Assembly: GCA_012960505.1 (NCBI GenBank)
Contig: DUBC01000030.1
Location: 186,001-250,000 of the forward strand
Reading direction: 5' to 3'
Length of the DNA stretch: 64,000 nucleotides
DNA from: Verrucomicrobiales bacterium
GTDB taxonomy: Bacteria > Verrucomicrobiota > Verrucomicrobiia > Verrucomicrobiales > DEV007
A program made the position numbers and the translations under genes. The notes beneath the pieces were generated by a model. The model was given only the letters and a program-made list of their open reading frames with translations. It was not told the DNA's origin and did not search any database. Of this stretch, positions 34,190 through 41,880 are shown piece by piece (within the stretch, counting starts at the first letter, position 1; each line of letters starts with the position of its first letter).

Positions 34190-35527
34190 TCATACGATTT
34201 CTGTCATTTCTCCGGTGCTGTCCGCGAACTTTTCCGTTGGAGTATCTACGGCATTGAGCATGGCGACAAACAGGTTTGCCAACGGCACCTTTTTGTCGCC
34301 CTCAAAAGAGTGCAGGTTCCCGTGCTTAAAGCCAAGCGCATTTCCCCCCGCCACCTGAATCGGATAGTTCTTGGTACTGTGAGACGCGTGCGGATGGGCT
34401 GACCCCCAAATGACTACCGTCTGATCTAGCATATTGCTGTCGCCTTCCGGAGTATTTCGCAAGCGCTCCAGAAAGTAGGCGTGCTGCTTGGCACGCCAGT
34501 TATCCCACTTTCCTGATTCGGTCGGGCGCTTGTGGGCGATATCATGAGTAGCCCCTTTGTAGCCGAGCACATAGTTGGCGTAGTTCCACATCTCACTGCC
34601 ACTGGAATGCTCACTTTCGAGCATGAGGGTGGCAAAACGGGTGGAATCTGTCTGGAACGCAAGATAGAGCAAGTCATACATGCATCGCGTGTATTCCTCC
34701 GGGTCCTTGTGAGAAACCTCAAGGTTCAGCCCCTTGGTATCGACATTCAGCAATGGCTGGTGCGTCCACTGGCTGGTGCGTTCGACACGCTTTTCCAAAG
34801 CGCGTATGGAGTCGAGATACTCCTCCACTTTCTGTTGATCTTCTTTTCCAAGCCGACTCTGAAGTCTCTTGGAGTCCTCCATCATCAGATCGAGCACACT
34901 TGCCTCGCGTTTGAGGTTGGCGCGAACTTGCTCGATCCCTTTGCCTGCGTAGGGGTTGAACAGGCGGTTGAAAATCTCCTGTGGTCGGTGCATCGACGGG
35001 ATCGGGCGGCCGGGACCGTAGTGCGAGAGTGTCTTGGCACTGCCATATGCGCCCGTGCCACCCTCGGTGCCTAACACGAGTGAGGCGTAGCGAGTCTTAT
35101 GTCCGTTCACCTTCGCGGCAAGTTGATCGACGGATATGTTGTTTGATTTTTCCGTTCCCGACATGTTGGCTCCGGTGGCGAAAACATCGCCACTGCTGTG
35201 ACCGCCCATTTCAAGTCCACCTGCGTGATCGAGACCCCTGAGGTAACTCACAGAGTCTTTCAGCAGCGCGAAAGGAGCTGCCGATTGATTAAAGGTTAGC
35301 GGGCCGGAGTCCTTGCATGGCCACCAGTTCCAGTCGTGGTGCAAGCCGTCCTTGATTTTCGGCTCATAGACACCATAAGCGATGTAGCTTACTATCATGC
35401 GTTTTGGCAATGCCTGGCCTACTGCCGCCTTGCCCCAAGACATGCCTTGAAGAAATGGCAGAGCCAGTGCGGCGCCACCACCCCTGATAAATTCGCGTCG
35501 ATTAATGTGCCAGGATTTCTGTTCCAT
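34190..35527 (-). CDS. DUF1552 family protein, Tat-exported (pair B1)
   Basis: The 445-residue product begins with a Tat signal (INRREFIRGGGAALALPFLQG). DUF1552 (the HXXSHH family) landmarks are LRGLDHAGG, SVDQLAAKVNG, SIRALEKRVERTSQ and VVIWGSAHPHASHSTKNYPIQVAGG, the last holding the His-rich HxxSH motif that names the family. After it come GFKHGNLHSF and PLANLFVAMLNAVDTP. The family, in the same broad clan as DUF1501, always travels with a DUF1592-type cytochrome protein; here that partner ends 13 bases upstream. Predicted periplasmic; reaction unknown. Confidence 0.92.
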   Translation of the reverse strand: MEQKSWHINRREFIRGGGAALALPFLQGMSWGKAAVGQALPKRMIVSYIAYGVYEPKIKDGLHHDWNWWPCKDSGPLTFNQSAAPFALLKDSVSYLRGLDHAGGLEMGGHSSGDVFATGANMSGTEKSNNISVDQLAAKVNGHKTRYASLVLGTEGGTGAYGSAKTLSHYGPGRPIPSMHRPQEIFNRLFNPYAGKGIEQVRANLKREASVLDLMMEDSKRLQSRLGKEDQQKVEEYLDSIRALEKRVERTSQWTHQPLLNVDTKGLNLEVSHKDPEEYTRCMYDLLYLAFQTDSTRFATLMLESEHSSGSEMWNYANYVLGYKGATHDIAHKRPTESGKWDNWRAKQHAYFLERLRNTPEGDSNMLDQTVVIWGSAHPHASHSTKNYPIQVAGGNALGFKHGNLHSFEGDKKVPLANLFVAMLNAVDTPTEKFADSTGEMTEIV

Positions 35528-35540
35528 GTAATTATTCTTC

Positions 35541-38108
35541 CTAGCTTTTAGTTCCTGTGAATATAGGACTCTGGCAAACTAACACAATTATATTCTGCAG
35601 TTTGTATCCATCATCCTCCGCCAACTTAAGCAATTTCTTGATTTCAAATCGATCACGGTAGGTGAGCTCTCGGCCAATAGCGTATGTCATAAATCTGCGG
35701 ACGACGTTTTCCACGATCTCATCCTTTCTCTCCTTGAGCAGATACTTCTTGAGCTTCATCATTCCGTCAACCGCGGGGCCATGAGGTAAGCGCGAGGAGG
35801 CGTCCACTTCCTCTGTGTAGATTGATCTCAGATAGGCCTGATAGTCTGCGAAGGTCTTGTCTTTCTGATGATTAAAACCCCGCACCCGAACCTTGTCTTT
35901 GGGAACCAAGGGCTGGTATTTCCCGATCGCGCTGTAGCGTTCGAATGGTATTCCCCACGGATCAAGCCGAACGTGGCAATCGTAGCAGCTTTCTTTATTT
36001 CGGTGAAGTTCGAGCAGATTCTTGATGGAGGTAGCGTCATCAGCAGAATCACCTGCGGAATCAGATAGCGCCGGCACTTCGGCAGGTGGTGGCTTGACCT
36101 CGTCGCCCAGAATCGCCTCACGCAACCACACCGCACGATAGATCGGATGAGGGGCAGAACCTGTGGAATTTCCTACCAACACAGCCCCCTGTGTCAGAAG
36201 CCCTCCAAGATGATACTCAAGTTTAATCGGAACGGCACGCAGTTTCAATCCCTGCACGCCGCTTACACCGTAATGCACCGCGAGCGGTTCGTTGAGGTAG
36301 GCGAAATTAGAGTCGATGATATTCATGACACTCGCGTTGTTTCTTATCAGTTCGCTAACGAAGCCCACCGTCTCCTCGTGCATGTAGTCGCGGATGCTCG
36401 GGCGGAATAACTGCTCCTGCCCACGTCGCTCGCCGAGGTGCACGGTGTAGAGAAACCGCGGAAAGAGATCATGGTTGATGTTCACCGTTTTCATCTTGGC
36501 GATACTCAGCCACTGGGTGGAGAAGTTCTCGACAAAACTGTTGGCACGATTATCCGCGAGGAGTCGACGCGTCTGGACCTCCAAGATTGCGAGATCATTC
36601 AACTCCCCTGAGGCAGCAAGATCAAACAGCTTCTGATCCGGCATACTTCCCCAGAGGAAATAGGAGAGGCGCGAGGCGAGTTCGTATAACTTCGTCGCGG
36701 CGGGTTGATCAATCACCGTGTGATAAAGAAACTGCGGTGAGATCAGCACCATCGCCAACGTCTCCCGCATAGCCTGCTCAAGAGTATCTAATTCGGCATC
36801 ATAGATTTTGTAGATCTGAAAATAATGATCAACCTCTTCCCTATCGACAGGTCGCCGGAACGCCCTCGTCATGAAGCCTTTGATGACCTCATAAGCGTAC
36901 TCGTCGGTCTTTGTGCCACGCAGAGGTGATTCAAAGAGGATACGCATATGGTGCTCTGGCGGCCAAACATCAATCACTGGGGCCTCAAACTCGATCAACT
37001 CAAGGATCACGCGGGGAGCCTTGCCGCTCCAGGAGTCGTCAAACCCGCTCTTGCGGTGGTCGTTGAGTTCTCCATTGTCAAAAATATTCTGAGCTGTGAT
37101 AGTGATGCTGGGAGGGCGTATCTTATTTCTGTGCTTGCTTGCCGGCTGAACAGGGATGTTTTCGATGCGTCCCCGAAGCTCAAACTCCTCGGGGTTGTCA
37201 GGAGTATTTGTCAGATGAACAATTCCCACTTCCTGATAGATGCCCGATCCTGAATCATGGCGGAGGTCGGTACCCATCACTAGACGGAGTGCCACTTCCT
37301 GAAACCCAGGCGGGAAATTCCCCGATGCCTTGACGCGAATTCTGAACTCACCGGTCTTGGGCCAGCTTTTCAAGCCGACGGTTTTCCTGCCGACGCCAGG
37401 CCCGTGATATACGCCGATCTCGGCCTGGGTCAATCCGTTTTTTGCAGGTTGACCATGTTCCCACTTCGTAATTGTTTGGTGGACTTCCGGTTTTTCAGGA
37501 TCGACGATCGCACTTGCCATCGCTTTGCGTGCCGCCTCCTTATAGCGAACTAACTGATCTGGCCCAATCATCATCAATTCCGCAGTATTATGGAAATGAT
37601 ATGGTCTATCCGGATCAACGGGAAGATTTTTGGACAGCTCGAGTTCAAAGCCCAATAAGTCCCGCATCGTGTTCTGATACTCAAAGTTAGTGAGCCGACG
37701 TGTCGTTGTAGCCACTGGGAGCTTACTCGCTTTTTTGACGTAGTCACGCAGACCTGACTCGATCCACTTGACGGTGGCGGCGCGATCCGAAGCACTCGGC
37801 TGATTTTCCTCCCCTTCCGGCGGCATGTCCTCATGCTCTAAAGCATCGAGAATAAGCTCCCATCGTTTCGACTCCTGACCTGCAGCCAAGTCACCGTCGA
37901 GGCTGTGTAAAGTAATCTTGCCTTTACTTTTTTCCGGTCCGTGACACTCAATGCAGTACCTTTTAAAAAACGGTTTAATTTGTGATTCAAAACCGAATTT
38001 CCCTGAAGAGATATCAGTGGCAGAGGCTACCCCAGAAAGAAACAGAAAAACCGATACCGATTCAAGCACTACTTTGATGCGGGTGCGTAGTGAATAAAAT
38101 TGCATCAT
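35541..38108 (-). CDS. PSCyt1-DUF1587-DUF1595-DUF1592-DUF1588-DUF1585 cytochrome protein (pair B1)
   Basis: The 855-residue product has a signal peptide (about 1-30). Domain order is: PSCyt1 with CIECH at 52-56; DUF1587 (NFEYQNTMRDLLGFEL); a beta-rich middle; DUF1595 (GFMTRAFRRPVDREEVDHYF); DUF1592 (ELASRLSYFLWGSMPDQKLFDLA); DUF1588 (IDSNFAYLNEPLAVHYGV) with CYDCH at 708-712 and LDPWGIPFERY; and DUF1585 (RRFMTYAIGRELTYRDRF) to the end. This is the complete textbook architecture of the second PSD class. Two c-type hemes are expected. It sits 18 bases after the acetylesterase gene and 13 bases before DUF1552. Confidence 0.94.
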   Translation of the reverse strand: MMQFYSLRTRIKVVLESVSVFLFLSGVASATDISSGKFGFESQIKPFFKRYCIECHGPEKSKGKITLHSLDGDLAAGQESKRWELILDALEHEDMPPEGEENQPSASDRAATVKWIESGLRDYVKKASKLPVATTTRRLTNFEYQNTMRDLLGFELELSKNLPVDPDRPYHFHNTAELMMIGPDQLVRYKEAARKAMASAIVDPEKPEVHQTITKWEHGQPAKNGLTQAEIGVYHGPGVGRKTVGLKSWPKTGEFRIRVKASGNFPPGFQEVALRLVMGTDLRHDSGSGIYQEVGIVHLTNTPDNPEEFELRGRIENIPVQPASKHRNKIRPPSITITAQNIFDNGELNDHRKSGFDDSWSGKAPRVILELIEFEAPVIDVWPPEHHMRILFESPLRGTKTDEYAYEVIKGFMTRAFRRPVDREEVDHYFQIYKIYDAELDTLEQAMRETLAMVLISPQFLYHTVIDQPAATKLYELASRLSYFLWGSMPDQKLFDLAASGELNDLAILEVQTRRLLADNRANSFVENFSTQWLSIAKMKTVNINHDLFPRFLYTVHLGERRGQEQLFRPSIRDYMHEETVGFVSELIRNNASVMNIIDSNFAYLNEPLAVHYGVSGVQGLKLRAVPIKLEYHLGGLLTQGAVLVGNSTGSAPHPIYRAVWLREAILGDEVKPPPAEVPALSDSAGDSADDATSIKNLLELHRNKESCYDCHVRLDPWGIPFERYSAIGKYQPLVPKDKVRVRGFNHQKDKTFADYQAYLRSIYTEEVDASSRLPHGPAVDGMMKLKKYLLKERKDEIVENVVRRFMTYAIGRELTYRDRFEIKKLLKLAEDDGYKLQNIIVLVCQSPIFTGTKS

Positions 38109-38126
38109 TAGACGATTATTTTGCCT

Positions 38127-40403
38127 CTATTTCAGTGAAGGCAGTTTTTGTTCCTCAATTTGTAGGGAGAGATGACCGCGTGGCGGTTGAAGCCCACGAC
38201 GTGGATGATTGTAACGCAAGAAACTGGTCACCGCGAGAGTGACCTTTCCTCCTTTTATTTCATCGCGTAAATCGCTATAAATATAGCACCCGCGAGGCTG
38301 CCCCCCCTGCCTGACTGCAACTCCGGTTTTTGACTCGCCTAGTAACTTACCATTGAGATAGATGGCGTAACCTTCGCCGGAATTCACGTGAGCCGATCCA
38401 CCCACAACGATGCGGTAACGGTAATCTTTCTTCAGCGGCGGAAGCTCTACCGTGCAACGAACCAGCAGGACTTCATTTTCCCATAAAGTATGCGGTTTTT
38501 CACTACAACGACAAAATATTGCTGTGCATGTTTCGGACAGCTGTGCCAACTTACCGTCTAGTTGCCCAAATGGTTGCAGGCCTTTTTTCCAGCCTGCCTT
38601 ACCTGCATCGAACTCAGGCATATTCCAAATCTCCATACCTGTGGGATAGGTTACTTTACGGTAGCGACTACCTTTCTCCTTTGGTTGACTCTCCTTCGGA
38701 TCAAAGCTGTAGTAACTCCACTGTAGTTTATTAAAATCAGGACCGAAAGAATGCCAATCGTAATCATCGATCCCAGCCGCACGGTAGCAGTTGGCAAGCC
38801 CATACATTGCGCCACGCAAAAACTGATTTTCTCTTTGCGGCCGTTCATCGGATACTTCTTGAAGTAGAACCTTGCTATAACGCGGATTGGCAATATAAGA
38901 AGCTACGATACCATCAAGGATAATTGGCTTCAACGCTTTCTGCGCAGCGGATTTTTTCTCTTCCGACAGCTCCGCTCCCTTCTCTACAATGACGTGTTTA
39001 GGACGCGGAGCCAGCGGAAAGGATTCCGCTTTTCCGCCGAGAATCCTGACCATCGCGCGCCCTAAGGCATCCCCAATCAACATGTAGGTCTCGGCATTTC
39101 GGTTGTAGTGATAATCCTCACCCTTTGGTGACTCATCGATCTCGCGCCAGAAATCACGGGTGTCGACTGAAGCAACGTTATCGCCATACTCTGGGTGTTT
39201 CTTGGCATCACCAACGGCCATCTGGGCCTGGTGAATATTCAAAAACTTCTCCTGCATATTGTGCCCGCCAAATCCGATAGTAGCGACCACTGTCGGCAGT
39301 TTTGGCAGTTTAAACTCCTTACGAACGTCATTGATCAGGTTACTCAAATTTTTTTCGTATTCTTCGATCAATGCCTCACTGAAGCTGTCCTTGTGGCCTT
39401 GGAACCAGACAAACCCAGCAATCTCATAACCCTGCCCCTTGTAACCAGGAACGACCTTGGCAATGTTATTCAAAGTCTTGCTAACACCTTCGATCATTAG
39501 CTTATATTCGGCTGATTCGAACTGATTATCGGGATCAGTTCGACCACTAGATGGTGGACGAAAGTCAAACCCTAGCGAGCGATTACCTTGAGCTGTCTTG
39601 ATCAACAGAACCTGCTCTCCATGAAACGTGCCAAGCACATGGCCAAATCCGAGTTCCGGACCAATGGACTTACCGTTGGATATGGCACTCAGAGGTGAAC
39701 CCTTGCCGTCCTTCGCCAACCGTGCCTCCTGAAAATAGACATCTTGTCGAACCGTCCATTCGCCTTTTGCATCTACCAACCAGGGAAACTTTCCCTCCCG
39801 CTTGGCCACTGCCTCAAGATCACCGTTACCCAAGAGATCAATCTTTTGCATCCAGAACCTCGGAGGGACGCCCTTGGACCCGGAGATCTTGAACTTGTAA
39901 CGTTTGTCTGGTCGGAGCGTGATAGCTTGCTTGACTGGCTTGTCACCCAACTCGCGCCGGTAGACTTCCTTGCCATCGATTTGCATAACACTGTAGGAAT
40001 TATCACCAAATCCACAGTGTAATTGATAAACCCCATATTGGGGGACCACCAACTGTCCTTCGGCAATCGGCTCATCGGTCTTCTTACCACTGGGAAGATA
40101 AATGGCCAATGGAGAAGCCTTGTAGTTGCCCACTTTATAAATCTGTAAGGGTCCATCAGGAACACCGGAATCCGAGCTCAAGAAGACTCCATCATAAACA
40201 TTCTTGGCTCCACTTAAGTTACCCATGCCAACCATGTTAGACTGGCCGGCCAAAATATAGACCTTAACCGGTTTGGTTACATCACCCGGTTTACCATCAG
40301 GATCGGGCAATGGAAATGGAACTTCAGCGGCAAGTGTTGAGTAGAACAGTAACGCTGAGGCGGATAAAAGAAGAATTAATCGGATCATGTGGAATGGTTT
40401 CAT
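38127..40403 (-). CDS. SGNH sialate-O-acetylesterase-like enzyme with a shared Cys-rich C-terminal module
   Basis: The 758-residue product has a signal peptide (about 1-26) and an SGNH (SASA/CE6-like) domain: VYILAGQSNMVGMG (Ser55), GPELGFGHVLG, GFVWFQGHKDSF, YHYNRNAETYMLIGDALG. A ~85-residue beta-rich insert splits it (about 115-200: YGVYQLHCGFGD, VMQIDGKEVYRRELG). From about 547 to the end is a separate module (YDWHSFGPD, WSYYSFDP, RYRKVTYPTGM, ENEVLLVRCTVELPPL, YAIYLNGKLLGES, SLQIEEQKLP) that recurs in the DUF6288 protein at 49376. It contains three clustered Cys (626, 631, 633). Deacetylation of a polysaccharide is likely. It is part of the long minus-strand run. Confidence 0.88.
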   Translation of the reverse strand: MKPFHMIRLILLLSASALLFYSTLAAEVPFPLPDPDGKPGDVTKPVKVYILAGQSNMVGMGNLSGAKNVYDGVFLSSDSGVPDGPLQIYKVGNYKASPLAIYLPSGKKTDEPIAEGQLVVPQYGVYQLHCGFGDNSYSVMQIDGKEVYRRELGDKPVKQAITLRPDKRYKFKISGSKGVPPRFWMQKIDLLGNGDLEAVAKREGKFPWLVDAKGEWTVRQDVYFQEARLAKDGKGSPLSAISNGKSIGPELGFGHVLGTFHGEQVLLIKTAQGNRSLGFDFRPPSSGRTDPDNQFESAEYKLMIEGVSKTLNNIAKVVPGYKGQGYEIAGFVWFQGHKDSFSEALIEEYEKNLSNLINDVRKEFKLPKLPTVVATIGFGGHNMQEKFLNIHQAQMAVGDAKKHPEYGDNVASVDTRDFWREIDESPKGEDYHYNRNAETYMLIGDALGRAMVRILGGKAESFPLAPRPKHVIVEKGAELSEEKKSAAQKALKPIILDGIVASYIANPRYSKVLLQEVSDERPQRENQFLRGAMYGLANCYRAAGIDDYDWHSFGPDFNKLQWSYYSFDPKESQPKEKGSRYRKVTYPTGMEIWNMPEFDAGKAGWKKGLQPFGQLDGKLAQLSETCTAIFCRCSEKPHTLWENEVLLVRCTVELPPLKKDYRYRIVVGGSAHVNSGEGYAIYLNGKLLGESKTGVAVRQGGQPRGCYIYSDLRDEIKGGKVTLAVTSFLRYNHPRRGLQPPRGHLSLQIEEQKLPSLK

Positions 40404-40430
40404 TCTTGTTTGGATTTACTTTGGATTCAA

Positions 40431-41840
40431 TCACTTCCCTTCGAGCAACTTCACCATTGACTCACCCATAGCCCGGCCGATGTCCATGTAAGTCTGCGCG
40501 TTACCCTCGTAGTGACTGTTGGAAGCGCCTCCCTGACTGAGGGGGTGGGTGTAAACGGTACTAACATTCCCCTTGAATTCCGGATACTTACCTGCATCTC
40601 CATCCACGGCGAGTTGGGCATCAAGGATCAGTTTCTCGTTCCCTTCCGCGCTATTCTTTGCGGTTTGGCCAAGTGTGGCGATGACAAACTTTGCTTGAGG
40701 GGCTTTGAACTCCTTCCGCAGGATTTTAATGAGGTGGACGAGATTCTCTTCGTAACGACTGGCGTGTCCGGCATTGTAGCGATCCTTGTCACCTTGCCAC
40801 CAAGCAAATCCCTCGATCTCATAACCCCTCCCTTTCCAATGCGGGAACTCCTCATCGAAGTTATTGAGTACCTCATGCGCCGCACTAAAGCAATCGTCGT
40901 ATTGCTTGCCGGCATACCAACCAATTGGCTTCGGCTCGGTGCCCTTGGCCCATGACTCGGGGGATTGCTTATAGCCTGCATAGATTTTTCCGCCATACTC
41001 ATACTGCTTTCTACCAGGCGGAAGAAAATCCCACCCAAGCGACCGATTTCCCTGCGAAGTCTTTAGAATCAGCACCGGATCTTCATCATAATTACCGACC
41101 ATATGCCCAAATCCCAACTCCGGTCCAATTTTCCCCGACTCCACTCCGAGCCAACGGCTTCCCGTAGCTGTAATGACTCCCTTGTAGTAAACATCATCAC
41201 GAGCGACCCACTGACTCTTTTCATTCTTCAAGTAGGGATACTTGCCCTCATAATTGACCAAAGCAGAAAGCGTTCCCGGAACATCCAAGCGAACAATCCA
41301 ACCCAAGCCATTCGCATCATTGGTCAAGTAGGTGATCTTGAAGGGAACCTTTTTCCCGCCTTCGAGCTTGATACCAGTGCGTACAATCTCCTTGCCGACC
41401 TCTTTACGATGAACCTCTTTACCATCGACCTCCATGACATTTTGCATAGAGCCTCCATAACCCGGACGAAATTCGTACATTCCAGTTTTTTCCACTTGGA
41501 CAAAACCTCTTGTCACCTGAGCCCCTCCGCCGGGATACGGAGATGGATTAGTTCCTCCGAATTCCTCCAGCTTGGTTGTTTTAATGGGCTTCAATTCATC
41601 ATAGTTTTCCTTCGAGTCATATAAACCTTCATAAACCGACACCACCGGATCGATAAACTCCGATCCCCACCTACTACTTCCACCATCCACTTTGCCGGCA
41701 CCCACCATGTTGGATTGACCTGAAAGTATATAAACTTTTATAGGCTTAGAATCCCCCGCCTCTTTTTTTATTGCATTAGCAGCACAAATTGAGTGATTTA
41801 AAAAAGTTAAAACAATTAAGAAATTAATAGATTTGTTCAT
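40431..41840 (-). CDS. SGNH sialate-O-acetylesterase-like enzyme
   Basis: I start at the ATG at 41840, which gives MNKSINFLIVLTFLNHSICA, a normal signal peptide; an ATG at 41912 would run into the neighbouring gene and lacks a signal. The 469-residue product has VYILSGQSNMVGAG (Ser43), GPELGFGHMVG, GFAWWQGDKDRYN and NSHYEGNAQTYMDIG. It carries the same inserted beta-rich segment as the gene at 38127 (GMYEFRPGYGG, VMEVDGKEVHRKEVG). Unlike that neighbour it stops after the esterase domain. The two are evident tandem paralogues in one operon, 27 bases apart. Substrate is probably O-acetylated sugar. Confidence 0.9.
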   Translation of the reverse strand: MNKSINFLIVLTFLNHSICAANAIKKEAGDSKPIKVYILSGQSNMVGAGKVDGGSSRWGSEFIDPVVSVYEGLYDSKENYDELKPIKTTKLEEFGGTNPSPYPGGGAQVTRGFVQVEKTGMYEFRPGYGGSMQNVMEVDGKEVHRKEVGKEIVRTGIKLEGGKKVPFKITYLTNDANGLGWIVRLDVPGTLSALVNYEGKYPYLKNEKSQWVARDDVYYKGVITATGSRWLGVESGKIGPELGFGHMVGNYDEDPVLILKTSQGNRSLGWDFLPPGRKQYEYGGKIYAGYKQSPESWAKGTEPKPIGWYAGKQYDDCFSAAHEVLNNFDEEFPHWKGRGYEIEGFAWWQGDKDRYNAGHASRYEENLVHLIKILRKEFKAPQAKFVIATLGQTAKNSAEGNEKLILDAQLAVDGDAGKYPEFKGNVSTVYTHPLSQGGASNSHYEGNAQTYMDIGRAMGESMVKLLEGK

Positions 41841-41880
41841 TGTAAAGGTTAGCAATTTATTTAGTTTTAATTTCTGAATA

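Noticed and set aside
34532-35074. 180-codon open frame on the + strand
   Set aside because: It is antisense to the DUF1552 gene at 34190, has unlikely composition and no known motif.
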